A DNA stretch of 64,000 bases from Hymenobacter yonginensis (lineage in GTDB: Bacteria > Bacteroidota > Bacteroidia > Cytophagales > Hymenobacteraceae), in the NCBI RefSeq assembly GCF_027625995.1, contig NZ_CP115396.1:2666001-2730000 (forward strand). Reading direction: 5' to 3'. Shown piece after piece: positions 1 to 7,504 of the stretch. Every line of letters starts with the position of its first letter. Position 1 is the first letter of the stretch. A model generated the notes under the pieces. It worked only from the letters and a program-made list of their open reading frames with translations. It did not search any database and was not told the DNA's origin. Position numbers and translations under genes: made by a program.

Positions 1-189
1 TTGGGCAAAACCGCCAGCGCCCTGGTGCAGGAGCGGGTGCTGCTGGAGGCGCGCCGCCTGCTCCACCACACCCCCGCCACCGTGGCCCAGGTAGCCGACG
101 CGCTGGGCTTCGAGGACGCCTCCTACTTTGGGCGCTACTTCCGCCGCCACACCGGCCGCACGCCCGAGGCCTTCCGCCAGCCGGCCTGA
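1..189 (+). CDS. AraC-family transcriptional regulator, C-terminal end (partial)
   Basis: Only the last 62 or so residues are in the window; the gene begins upstream. What remains is the second helix-turn-helix of an AraC/XylS DNA-binding domain: a helix rich in Arg and Leu (EARRLLHHT), then VAQVADALGFEDASYFGRYF, and the closing GRTPEAFRQ, which is the usual end of this family. The TTG at position 1 is in frame but is very unlikely to be the real start. The regulator's ligand and target cannot be inferred because the N-terminal domain is missing. The next gene, DUF983, lies about 100 bp downstream with its own promoter-like element, so the two need not be co-transcribed. Confidence 0.85.
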   Translation: MGKTASALVQERVLLEARRLLHHTPATVAQVADALGFEDASYFGRYFRRHTGRTPEAFRQPA

Positions 190-264
190 AGATGCAAGTC
201 AGGTGGCGTTGATTTGTACCGGATCTGCCCGCAGATGGGCCTTCCCGGGCGCGGCTGCGTAGAG

Positions 265-272
265 TAGCTTTG
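265..272 (+). promoter_or_regulatory. Bacteroidota -7 promoter element (TAGCTTTG)
   Basis: TAGCTTTG fits the Bacteroidota -7 consensus TAnnTTTG and lies 23 bp before the DUF983 start. No clear -33 TTTG is visible at the expected spacing, so this rests on one half of the promoter only. Confidence 0.4.
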
Positions 273-295
273 TATCCATATCTGCTCCGGTTGCC

Positions 296-724
296 ATGTC
301 CACTCCTGCCACTCCTCCTGCCACGCCCAACACCGACCACGACTCCACGCTGCTGGCCATGGTGCAGCAGCGCTGCCCCCGCTGCCACCAGGGCCCGCTG
401 TTCACGCATCCGGCCCTCAGCACCAAGTTCATGAGTATGCCCGCCCAATGTCCGGTCTGCAGCCAGGCCTACGAGCCCGAGCCGGGCTTCTACTGGGGCG
501 CCATGTACATCAGCTTCGTGTTTTCGACGGGCATCATGCTGGTGATTGGCTTCGCAGTGTACTTCCTGCTCAACGACCCCGATACGTGGGTGTACATTGT
601 CTGCGTGGCGGTGGTGTCGCTGCTGTTCACGCCGCTGTCGTTGCGCTACTCGCGCACGCTGATGCTGTACCTGTTCGGCGGCATCCAATACCGCCCCGAC
701 CGGGCCCACACCAACGCCCGCTAA
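296..724 (+). CDS. DUF983 family membrane protein
   Basis: A 142-residue protein with the layout of the DUF983 family: an N-terminal zinc-ribbon-like segment with CPRCHQGPLF and a second CPVC pair (residues about 26 to 62), then two transmembrane segments (roughly residues 70 to 95 and 100 to 120), then a short basic tail ending near YRPDRAH. Length is normal for the family. The biochemical role of DUF983 is not established; the four cysteines suggest metal binding on one face of the membrane. It is a single gene, followed closely by a strong hairpin terminator. The ATG at 296 is the only reasonable start. Confidence 0.85.
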   Translation: MSTPATPPATPNTDHDSTLLAMVQQRCPRCHQGPLFTHPALSTKFMSMPAQCPVCSQAYEPEPGFYWGAMYISFVFSTGIMLVIGFAVYFLLNDPDTWVYIVCVAVVSLLFTPLSLRYSRTLMLYLFGGIQYRPDRAHTNAR

Positions 725-740
725 ACCGGCCATTTCCGGC

Positions 741-785
741 GGAGCATGTTGAAAAGTGGTACTTTTCGGCATGCTCCGTTTTTTT
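741..785 (+). terminator. Intrinsic terminator overlapping the next gene's start
   Basis: A long hairpin (outer arms GGAGCATG and CATGCTCC, inner arms GAAAAGT and ACTTTTC, loop GGT) is followed by G and seven T residues. It sits right after DUF983. The ATG of the following GH13 gene (771) is inside the 3' arm, and the T-run encodes its two Phe residues. Confidence 0.85.
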
Positions 786-2228
786 ACCCCTGGCCTGCTG
801 GTGCTGAGTTTGCTGGCCGGCTGCCAACCCAAGCAACCCGTCCTCGACCTCACGCCCAACGTCTGCGCGCCCGACGCCCCGGCCGCCTACACCGTCCGCC
901 ACCCCGCCTGGGCTGATTCGGCCAGCATCTACGAGGTCAATATCCGGCAGTACACGCCGGAGGGCACGTTTCGGGCCTTTGAAAAGCACCTGCCGCGCCT
1001 GGATAGCATGGGCGTGGGCATATTGTGGCTGATGCCGGTGCAGCCCATCGGGCAGCAAAACCGCAAGGGCACGCTCGGCAGCCAGTATTCCATCCGGGAT
1101 TATCGGGCCGTCAACCCCGAATTCGGGACCATGGACGACCTGCGCCACCTCACCGAGGCCGCCCACAAGCGCGGCATGCACGTGATTCTGGACTGGGTGG
1201 CCAACCACACCAGCTGGGACAGTGAGCTGGCGCAACAGCACCCCGACTGGTTCACGAAAGATGACCGCGGCCAGTTCGTGCCGCCCGTATCCGACTGGCA
1301 GGACGTTATCGACCTCGACTACAGCAAGCCGGAGCTGCGCGGTTACATGCAGCAAAGCATGGCGTTCTGGCTGCGCGAAGCCGGTTTCGACGGTTTCCGC
1401 TGCGACGTGGCCGGCCTCGTGCCCACCGACTTCTGGAACCAGACCCGGCCGCTGCTGGAGCAGGTGAAGCCCGTGTTTATGCTGGCCGAGTGGGATGAGC
1501 TGCACGCCCCGCCCTTCCTTGAAAAAGGCGAATTCAGCCCAAACACTAAGCTGCTGGAAAAGGCCTTCGATGCCACCTACGGCCTGCGCCTGCGCTACCT
1601 GCTCGACAGCATCAGCCGCCGGCAGCAGCCCACCGCCGCCCTCGATAAGTACTTCCAGGCAGAGCGCGCCAAATACCCGGCCAGCAGCTACCTGATGTAC
1701 TTCACCAGCAGCCACGACATCAACAGCTGGGACGGCACCGAGTACGAGCGGCTAGGCCAGACCGCCCAGGCCCAGGCCGTCCTCACGGCCCTGCTGCCCG
1801 GCATTCCGATGGTGTATTCGGGCCAGGAAGCCGCTCTGAAAAAGCGCCTGCGCTTCTTCGATAAGGACACGATTCCGTGGAACGGCTACCCGCTCCAGGA
1901 CTTCTATACCCGGCTGCTGCAGCTGAAAAAGCGCCATCCCGCCCTGCGCAACGGCGACCCGTGCAGTGAGTTTGAACGCGTAGAAAACAGCAGCCCCGAA
2001 GTCTACAGCTTCATCCGCCGCCGGGGCGAGGCCGCCGTGCTGACCGCCGTGAACCTGGGCCGCCAGCCCCACGAGGTGCGCCCCACTACGCTGGGACCGG
2101 GCATCTACCGGGAGCTGTTCAGTGGGCAGGTGCTCAAGCTGGGCTCCGGCTCGAAGCTGCTGGTGCCCGCCCACGGATACCGCGTGTATGAGCGCCTCCC
2201 CGACCTGCCCCGCAACGGCCTCTGGTAA
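771..2228 (+). CDS. GH13 alpha-amylase family glycosidase, lipoprotein
   Basis: Retaining alpha-glucan hydrolase or transferase of glycoside hydrolase family 13. The ATG at 771 gives a clean lipoprotein signal (MLRFFTPGLLVLSLLAGC, lipobox LAGC), so the enzyme is expected to be membrane anchored outside the cytoplasm; a GTG at 756 is a possible but less convincing start. The (beta/alpha)8 barrel motifs are all visible: the region-I-like DWVANHTSW, nucleophile Asp about residue 212 in DGFRCDVAG, acid/base Glu about 240 in MLAEWDEL and the stabilising Asp about 316 in SSHDINSW. A small beta domain follows to the end. It is a close paralogue of the gene at 2925. The exact substrate is not readable; a maltooligosaccharide is likely. 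The 1-bp gap to the DinB gene suggests translational coupling. Confidence 0.88.
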   Translation: MLRFFTPGLLVLSLLAGCQPKQPVLDLTPNVCAPDAPAAYTVRHPAWADSASIYEVNIRQYTPEGTFRAFEKHLPRLDSMGVGILWLMPVQPIGQQNRKGTLGSQYSIRDYRAVNPEFGTMDDLRHLTEAAHKRGMHVILDWVANHTSWDSELAQQHPDWFTKDDRGQFVPPVSDWQDVIDLDYSKPELRGYMQQSMAFWLREAGFDGFRCDVAGLVPTDFWNQTRPLLEQVKPVFMLAEWDELHAPPFLEKGEFSPNTKLLEKAFDATYGLRLRYLLDSISRRQQPTAALDKYFQAERAKYPASSYLMYFTSSHDINSWDGTEYERLGQTAQAQAVLTALLPGIPMVYSGQEAALKKRLRFFDKDTIPWNGYPLQDFYTRLLQLKKRHPALRNGDPCSEFERVENSSPEVYSFIRRRGEAAVLTAVNLGRQPHEVRPTTLGPGIYRELFSGQVLKLGSGSKLLVPAHGYRVYERLPDLPRNGLW

Positions 2229-2229
2229 T

Positions 2230-2712
2230 ATGGAAACTCCCCTCCTGACTGCCCAATATGCGCTGGTGCAAAGCAGCCGCGCCGTCCTGCTCGACCACTG
2301 CGCCACCTTCGCCCCCACCGACTTCACGGCGCCGGTGCCGGCCTTCAACCACAGCAGCCTCCGCGACCTGCTGGTGCACGTGGCCAACTGCTATCGGCAC
2401 TGGCTGGGCATCATCGGCCTAGGCCAGCCCCTCGTCTATTCCGACCCGGCCACCCTGCCCGACGTGGACGCTGTGCGCCGGCTTTTCCAACAGATTGATG
2501 CCCTGATGGCCGACTTCCTCGCGCAGCCTGCGCCACACTGGCAAACCCCACGCTCCTACCACGCCCCCAACCGCCCGGAGCCGCTGGTTCTCACGCCTCT
2601 GGCACTGTTCACCCACACGCTCACTCACGAATTCCACCACAAAGGCCAACTGCTGAGCATGGCCCGCCACCTCGGCTACACGCCTATTGATACCGATGTT
2701 ATCCGAACCTGA
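2230..2712 (+). CDS. DinB-family four-helix metal-binding protein
   Basis: A 160-residue DinB/YfiT-type protein. The three conserved metal-binding histidines are visible: one in the second-helix region (LVHVANCYRHWL) and two in the closing HEFHHKGQLL motif. Members are predicted metal-dependent enzymes, in some lineages thiol-dependent transferases; the specific reaction here is unknown. The ATG at 2230 is chosen because it starts one base after the TAA of the upstream GH13 gene and gives the family's normal N-terminus; the same frame is open further upstream only as a shadow of GH13. It is probably co-translated with the GH13 gene. Confidence 0.85.
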   Translation: METPLLTAQYALVQSSRAVLLDHCATFAPTDFTAPVPAFNHSSLRDLLVHVANCYRHWLGIIGLGQPLVYSDPATLPDVDAVRRLFQQIDALMADFLAQPAPHWQTPRSYHAPNRPEPLVLTPLALFTHTLTHEFHHKGQLLSMARHLGYTPIDTDVIRT

Positions 2713-2789
2713 TGCCCACCCGGCCGCTTTTGGCGGGCTAATGGGTTGGAGCACACTGACGTTGTTTCAAGCGACTGTTCTCGCGGAAA

Positions 2790-2823
2790 CCAGCCCGACG
2801 GCTCCAAGAGGCCGCCGGGCTGG
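2790..2823 (+). terminator. Hairpin in the DinB to GH13 gap, possible terminator
   Basis: Arms CCAGCCCGACGG and CCGCCGGGCTGG form a near-perfect stem with a 10-base loop, 78 bp after the DinB stop. There is no good T-run, so termination is uncertain. The rest of the 212-bp gap (2713 to 2924) shows nothing else I can name. Confidence 0.4.
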
Positions 2824-2924
2824 AGTAGACGCCTTATTAATCGTTAGCATCCCTAAGGGTCCGAGGGTTAGGTGCCCCAAAGTCCTCCTTTTCCGTACAC
2901 GGCCTTCCACCACTGCCGTAGCCC

Positions 2925-4271
2925 GTGCCCGATTCCGCCGTTCATCCCGATGCCCACTTATTCCAGGTTCGTCACCCGGAGTGGGCCGCCAATGCCACTA
3001 TCTACGAAGTCAACCTGCGCAATTTCACGCCCGAAGGCACTTTTCGGGCCTTTGCCGAGCACCTGCCGCGGCTGGCGGCCATGGGCATCAGTATCGTGTG
3101 GCTGATGCCGATTCACCCGATTGGGGCCGTGGAGCGCAAGGGCACGCTGGGCAGCCAGTACGCCGTACAGGACTATTTCGGGGTGAACCCGGAGTTCGGC
3201 ACCCTCGATGATCTGCGCTACCTCGTGCAGACGGCCCACGCCCTGGGCCTACGCGTGCTACTCGACTGGGTGGCCAACCACACCAGTTGGGACAACCCAC
3301 TGGTGCAGCAGCACCCCGACTGGTACCAGCACGACGAATATGGCCGCCTCGTGCCGCCCGTGCCCGACTGGACCGACGTAGTAGCCTTCGACTACACCCA
3401 GCCCGGCCTGCGTCGCTACATGACCGACGCCCTGCTCTACTGGCTGCGCGAGGCCGACATCGACGGCTACCGCTGCGACGTGGCCGGCCTTGTGCCCACC
3501 GATTTCTGGGACGAGGCGCGCCTGGAGCTGGACGAGGTGAAGCCCCTGTTTATGCTGGCCGAGTGGGACGAACTCTATCCCAGCGGCGGCCTCACCTGGG
3601 AGCAGTTCAACTCCGACACCAAGTTGCTGGAGCGGGCCTTCAACATGACCTTCGGCCTGCGCCTGCACTACCTGCTCGACCACATTGCCGAAGGCAAAGC
3701 CCCGCTGGCCGACATCGACGTTTACCTGGCTGCCGAGCGGGCCAAATATCCGCCCTCAGTGTACCTGATGCACTTCACCAGCAACCACGACGTGAACAGC
3801 TGGGACGGCACCGAGTACGAGCGACTGGGGCCGCTGGCCCTGCCGTTTGCGGTGCTCACGGTGCTGCTGCCCGGCATGCCGCTGCTCTACACCGGCCAAG
3901 AAGCCGCCCTCAACCGCCGCCTGCTGTTCTTCGACCGCGACACCATCGACTGGACCGAGCTGCCGCTGGAAAGCTTTTACACCAAACTGCTGCAACTCAA
4001 GCGCCGCCACCCGGCCCTGCGCAACGGCGACGTGCTCAGCCGCCTGCGCCGCCTCCCCGGCCCCGCCAGCCTCTATGGCTTCCTGCGCGAAAAAGACGGC
4101 GCGGCCGTGCTCTGCGTCATCAATATCTCCGAAGAGCCCACGCCGCTCCAGTTCCCCGCCGAGGCCGCCGGTACGTGGCTGGACGTATTCAGCCAGGTAC
4201 AGCTGACGCTGGAAGAAGGCGCCACGCTGACCGTGCAGGCCCACGGCTGGCGCGTGCTGGAACGGATGTAG
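2925..4271 (+). CDS. GH13 alpha-amylase family glycosidase, cytoplasmic paralogue
   Basis: A 448-residue GH13 enzyme closely similar to the product of 771-2228 along its whole length, but without a signal peptide: it starts MPDSAVHPDAHLFQVRHPEW, directly at the catalytic domain. The start is a GTG at 2925; no suitable ATG precedes the conserved IYEVNLRNFTPEGTF. Catalytic residues are intact: Asp about 185 in DGYRCDVAG, Glu about 213 in MLAEWDEL, Asp about 289 in SNHDVNSW. The pair looks like a duplication with one copy exported and one cytosolic, which would suit stepwise degradation of an alpha-glucan outside and inside the cell. That division of labour is inferred. A 29-bp inverted repeat follows the gene. 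Confidence 0.87.
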   Translation: MPDSAVHPDAHLFQVRHPEWAANATIYEVNLRNFTPEGTFRAFAEHLPRLAAMGISIVWLMPIHPIGAVERKGTLGSQYAVQDYFGVNPEFGTLDDLRYLVQTAHALGLRVLLDWVANHTSWDNPLVQQHPDWYQHDEYGRLVPPVPDWTDVVAFDYTQPGLRRYMTDALLYWLREADIDGYRCDVAGLVPTDFWDEARLELDEVKPLFMLAEWDELYPSGGLTWEQFNSDTKLLERAFNMTFGLRLHYLLDHIAEGKAPLADIDVYLAAERAKYPPSVYLMHFTSNHDVNSWDGTEYERLGPLALPFAVLTVLLPGMPLLYTGQEAALNRRLLFFDRDTIDWTELPLESFYTKLLQLKRRHPALRNGDVLSRLRRLPGPASLYGFLREKDGAAVLCVINISEEPTPLQFPAEAAGTWLDVFSQVQLTLEEGATLTVQAHGWRVLERM

Positions 4272-4276
4272 CGCCG

Positions 4277-4394
4277 TAGAGACGCAATATTTTGCGTCTC
4301 GTCGTTGAACGACCGATATCGAACGGCCGGAAGCACACTAGGTATTGCGAACTGACCAGCATCAGCAACGACGAGACGCAAAATATTGCGTCTC
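4277..4394. repeat. Paired palindrome element (GTAGAGACGC type)
   Basis: Two perfect inverted 29-bp arms at 4279-4307 and 4366-4394 enclose about 58 bp. Each arm contains its own palindrome (GAGACGCAA facing TTGCGTCTC), so the element can fold as one long hairpin or as two short ones. It lies between the convergent GH13 and amidohydrolase genes. The bases after the left palindrome (CGTTGAAC) recur in the element at 61369. Confidence 0.8.
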
Positions 4395-4401
4395 CATGGC
4401 C

Positions 4402-5967
4402 CTACTTACGCAATACCTGGCCGCTGCGGGCGCCGGTGTGGCGGCCGTCGCGCACGGTCAGGCGGCCGTTTACCAGCACGTATTTCATGCCCTCCGAATA
4501 CTGATGCGGCTGCTCGAAGGTGGAGCGGTCCTGCACGGTGGCGGGGTCGAACACCACGATATCGGCCACGAAACCGGGGCGCAGCAGGCCGCGGTCCGCA
4601 AAGCCGAAGGTTTGGGCGGGCAGGCTGGTCATGCGCCGGATGGCTTCTTCCAGGGTCAGCACGTGCAGCTCGCGCACGTAGCGGCCCAGCACGCGGGCGT
4701 TGGAGCCGTAGCCGCGCGGGTGCGGCACGCCCTCCTGCCACACCCGGATGCTGGCGTCGGAGGCCACCATGTTCTGCGGGTAGCGCATAATGTTCTGCAC
4801 GTCGGTTTCACTCATGCCGTGGAACACCATGCCGGCGTCGTGCTGCAATACTAGGTCCAGCACGGTGGCGGCTTCAGCGCGGGCGTTGTGCGGGCTGCCA
4901 CGCCGCTGGTTTATCTGCTCGATGCTGAGGCCGTTGTAGCTGGTGTCGGGCGGGAAGCTGGCCACCACGGCGTAGCTGAAGTGCTTGAGCTGGCGACGTT
5001 TCAGGCGCTCCAGCAAGCTGGCTTCCACGGTGCGGCGCACGGCCGGCCGGGCCAGACGGGCGCGCAGCGAGTCGCGGCCGTCGGCCTGCACGGCATCGGG
5101 CAGCAGGGTGCTGAGGCTGGTGGAGCTGGCCGTGTACGGGTACTGGTCGATGGTGACGGCCTGGCCGCTTTGCCGCGCGGTTTCGATGAGGCTAAGCAGG
5201 TTTTCGGTGCGGCCCCAGTTCTGCTGCCCGCCCAGCTTGAGGTGCGAAATCTGCACCGGCAGACTGGCCTCACGACCGATGCGCAGGGCCTCCTCAATGG
5301 AAAAGGTCACACTGTCGGTTTCGTTGCGCATGTGGGTGGCGTAGAGGCCGCCGGCCCGGCCCGCCACCCGCGCCAGCCGCACCAGCTCCGGCGTGCGCGA
5401 GTACGTGCCGGGCACGTAAATCAGCCCCGACGACAAGCCCACTGCCCCGGCCCGCATGGCGCTGTCTACCAAGGCCTCCATGCGCAGCAACTCCGCCTCC
5501 GACGGCGCCCGCCGCGCCCGGCCCATCACGGCCTTGCGCACCGTGCCGTGCCCGATCAGCGAGGCCACGTTCACGGATAGCCGGGCGCTGTCGAGCGAGT
5601 GAAAGTAGCGGCGCAGGTCGGGCCGGGAGGAGCCGCAGTTCCCGGTTACCACGGTCGTTACGCCGTCATAAAGGAAGTTGTCGGCGGTGGGCTGGCGCAT
5701 TTCGTCGTCTTCGATGTGGGTGTGCACGTCGATGAAGCCGGGGGCCACGGCCAGGCCGCGGGCGTCGAGCACGGTATCGGCGGGGTAGCTGGCCGGCAGG
5801 CGGCCCACGGCCACGATGCGGCCGTGGCGCACGGCCACGTCGGCCTGCATCCAGGTGTTGCCGGTGCCGTCGTAGAGGCGGCCGTTGCGGATGAGGAAGT
5901 CGGCTTTAGGCGGCGTTTGGGCCAGCGTGGTGTGAGCAAGCAGCAGAAGCAGAAAGGCGAGGCGCAT
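4402..5967 (-). CDS. N-acyl-D-amino-acid deacylase-type amidohydrolase
   Basis: A zinc-dependent amidohydrolase of the D-aminoacylase/dihydroorotase-like group, expected to remove acyl groups from N-acyl-D-amino acids. The ATG at 5967 is chosen because it gives a Sec signal peptide (MRLAFLLLLLAHTTLAQ); the longer frame lacks one. Visible motifs are the metal-binding GFIDVHTHIEDD, the internal GNCGSSRPD, GLSSGLIYVPG (typical of D-aminoacylases), YATHMRNETDSV, QISHLKLGG and the late VASDASIRVW with the catalytic-type Asp. Length (about 521 aa) is typical. Its stop is 7 bp from the repeat element at 4394. The precise acyl and amino acid specificity cannot be read. Confidence 0.85.
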   Translation of the reverse strand: MRLAFLLLLLAHTTLAQTPPKADFLIRNGRLYDGTGNTWMQADVAVRHGRIVAVGRLPASYPADTVLDARGLAVAPGFIDVHTHIEDDEMRQPTADNFLYDGVTTVVTGNCGSSRPDLRRYFHSLDSARLSVNVASLIGHGTVRKAVMGRARRAPSEAELLRMEALVDSAMRAGAVGLSSGLIYVPGTYSRTPELVRLARVAGRAGGLYATHMRNETDSVTFSIEEALRIGREASLPVQISHLKLGGQQNWGRTENLLSLIETARQSGQAVTIDQYPYTASSTSLSTLLPDAVQADGRDSLRARLARPAVRRTVEASLLERLKRRQLKHFSYAVVASFPPDTSYNGLSIEQINQRRGSPHNARAEAATVLDLVLQHDAGMVFHGMSETDVQNIMRYPQNMVASDASIRVWQEGVPHPRGYGSNARVLGRYVRELHVLTLEEAIRRMTSLPAQTFGFADRGLLRPGFVADIVVFDPATVQDRSTFEQPHQYSEGMKYVLVNGRLTVRDGRHTGARSGQVLRK

Positions 5968-6163
5968 ACGGCGAATGTAGCCCGAACCATTGGCTTCGCG
6001 TAGGTGTAACGGCACAACCGGCAAAGCGCTGCCCCTGCCGGACTGATATCAGCTTTCAAAATAACATAACCGGACTACAAACGCCGGGCCATTGGGCGAT
6101 TATGAATAGCATTGCAACGAAGCGGCAGAGATGCTTCGGCAAGTTCATTCTCCCATTCCCCGT

Positions 6164-6238
6164 CACCCCATAACCCCATAACCCCATCACCCCATCACCT
6201 GTCACGATTCACCCCATCACCCCATCACCCCATCACCT
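6164..6238. repeat. Octamer tandem repeat (CACCCCAT) before a start codon
   Basis: About seven imperfect copies of CACCCCAT or AACCCCAT in two blocks end six bases before the ATG at 6245. The block is purine-poor on the coding strand and has no recognisable ribosome-binding site. A 13-base stretch at 6128-6140 (GAGATGCTTCGGC) matches the right arm of the GTCAT-type repeat at 52971 and may be a remnant of one. Confidence 0.75.
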
Positions 6239-6244
6239 AAAAAT

Positions 6245-7198
6245 ATGCAACACCGTGAACTGGGCCGCTCCGGCCTGCAGCTCGCCCCGCTCGTGCTGGG
6301 CGGCAACGTGTTTGGCTGGACAGCCGACGAAGCCGCGTCCTTCCGCGTGCTCGACGCCTTTGTGGCCGGCGGCGGCAACGCCATCGACACGGCCAATATG
6401 TACTCGGCCTGGGTGCCCGGCCACCAGGGCGGCGAGTCGGAAACCGTTATCGGAAAGTGGCTGCAGCAGCGCGGCCGCCGCGACGACGTGCTCATCTGCA
6501 CGAAGGTGGGCATGCAGATGGGCGACGGCTCGAAGGGCCTGGCCAAAGACTACATCCGCCGCTCGGTGGAAGCCTCCCTGCAGCGCCTGAAAACCGACTA
6601 CATCGACCTGTACCAGAGCCACCAGGACGACGAAACGCTGCCCGTCACGGAGCCGCTGGAAGCCTACGCCGACCTCATCAAAGAAGGTAAGGTGCGCGCC
6701 ATCGGGGCCAGCAACTTCTCGGCCAGCCGCCTGCGCGAGGCCTTGGAGGCCAGCACCCAGCACAACCTGCCCCGCTACGAAAGCCTGCAGCCCGAATACA
6801 ACCTCTACGAGCGCGCCAAGCTGGAAACCGACGTGCTGCCACTCTGCCAGGAGCACGGCTTGGGCGTGATTCCGTACTTCGGGCTGGCCTCGGGCTTCCT
6901 TACGGGCAAGTACCGCACCGACGCCGACCTCGCCAAGAGCGTCCGCGGCAGCAGCATCGGCCCCAAATACCTCAACGACCGGGGCCGCGGCATCCTGGCC
7001 GCCCTCGACGCCGTGGTGGCCCGCCACGCTGGCGCCACGCCCGCCCAGGTGGCGCTGGCTTGGATTATGGCCCGCCCCGGCCTCACGGCCCCCATTGCCA
7101 GCGCCACTACCGCCGAACAGGTGCAGGAGTTGCTCGGCGCCACGGCCCTTCACCTGAGCGAGGAGGACATGCGCGCTCTGAACGAGGCCAGCGCGTAG
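6245..7198 (+). CDS. Aldo/keto reductase
   Basis: NADP-dependent oxidoreductase of the aldo/keto reductase superfamily, 317 aa, cytoplasmic. It begins MQHRELGRSGLQLAPLVLGG, the usual first strand and cofactor loop. The catalytic tetrad can be placed: Asp and Tyr in DTANMYSAW, Lys in CTKVGMQMG and His in DLYQSHQDD. Later conserved parts are AIGASNFSASRL, LQPEYNLYER and GVIPYFGLASGFLTGKY, close to the YajO/Tas-like subgroup. The natural substrate is unknown. It appears to be a single-gene unit; the octamer repeat lies directly upstream and a small palindrome 33 bp downstream. Confidence 0.9.
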   Translation: MQHRELGRSGLQLAPLVLGGNVFGWTADEAASFRVLDAFVAGGGNAIDTANMYSAWVPGHQGGESETVIGKWLQQRGRRDDVLICTKVGMQMGDGSKGLAKDYIRRSVEASLQRLKTDYIDLYQSHQDDETLPVTEPLEAYADLIKEGKVRAIGASNFSASRLREALEASTQHNLPRYESLQPEYNLYERAKLETDVLPLCQEHGLGVIPYFGLASGFLTGKYRTDADLAKSVRGSSIGPKYLNDRGRGILAALDAVVARHAGATPAQVALAWIMARPGLTAPIASATTAEQVQELLGATALHLSEEDMRALNEASA

Positions 7199-7230
7199 TC
7201 CAGTGAGTGGTTGGAACTGCGGGGCCGACA

Positions 7231-7258
7231 GTAGCGCGAACTACAAAGTTCGCGCTAC
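7231..7258. repeat. Single GTAGCGCGAA palindrome in a 306-bp gap
   Basis: Perfect 12-bp arms (GTAGCGCGAACT and AGTTCGCGCTAC) with a 4-base loop. It is a solo copy of the palindrome that occurs in pairs at 29441 and 61369. The rest of the gap from 7199 to 7504 holds no gene I can support; the short frame across it is made partly of this repeat. Confidence 0.75.
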
Positions 7259-7504
7259 AGCCGACAACGGCAGCGCCCCTAATGCAGCCTTTCCACTTCG
7301 GTCAACGGCCTGCTGCCTCTCTGGAGGCGGTGGGCCGTTTTGCTGGCGGGGTTTCTGAACAGGTGGCCGGCTGCCGCCGGGAAGTGGGCTAGGGCCAGCA
7401 GTCAGTTTTTTGCAGTGGTAGCGTAGGATTGCCTATTTTTCCCCCGCTTATTCTTTCCACTGCTGTTTTCGCACCTATCGGCACCCTCTCTCCCCGGTTT
7501 TTCT

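Noticed and set aside
627-1715. A 362-codon minus-strand frame
   Set aside because: Antisense to DUF983 and GH13; composition and lack of motifs mark it as a shadow.
6164-6238. Possible CRISPR-like array
   Set aside because: Units of about 8 bp without spacers; a simple tandem repeat, and no cas genes are nearby.
7207-7392. A short plus-strand frame of 61 codons
   Set aside because: Its first third is the GTAGCGCGAA palindrome and the rest has no protein-like pattern; treated as intergenic.
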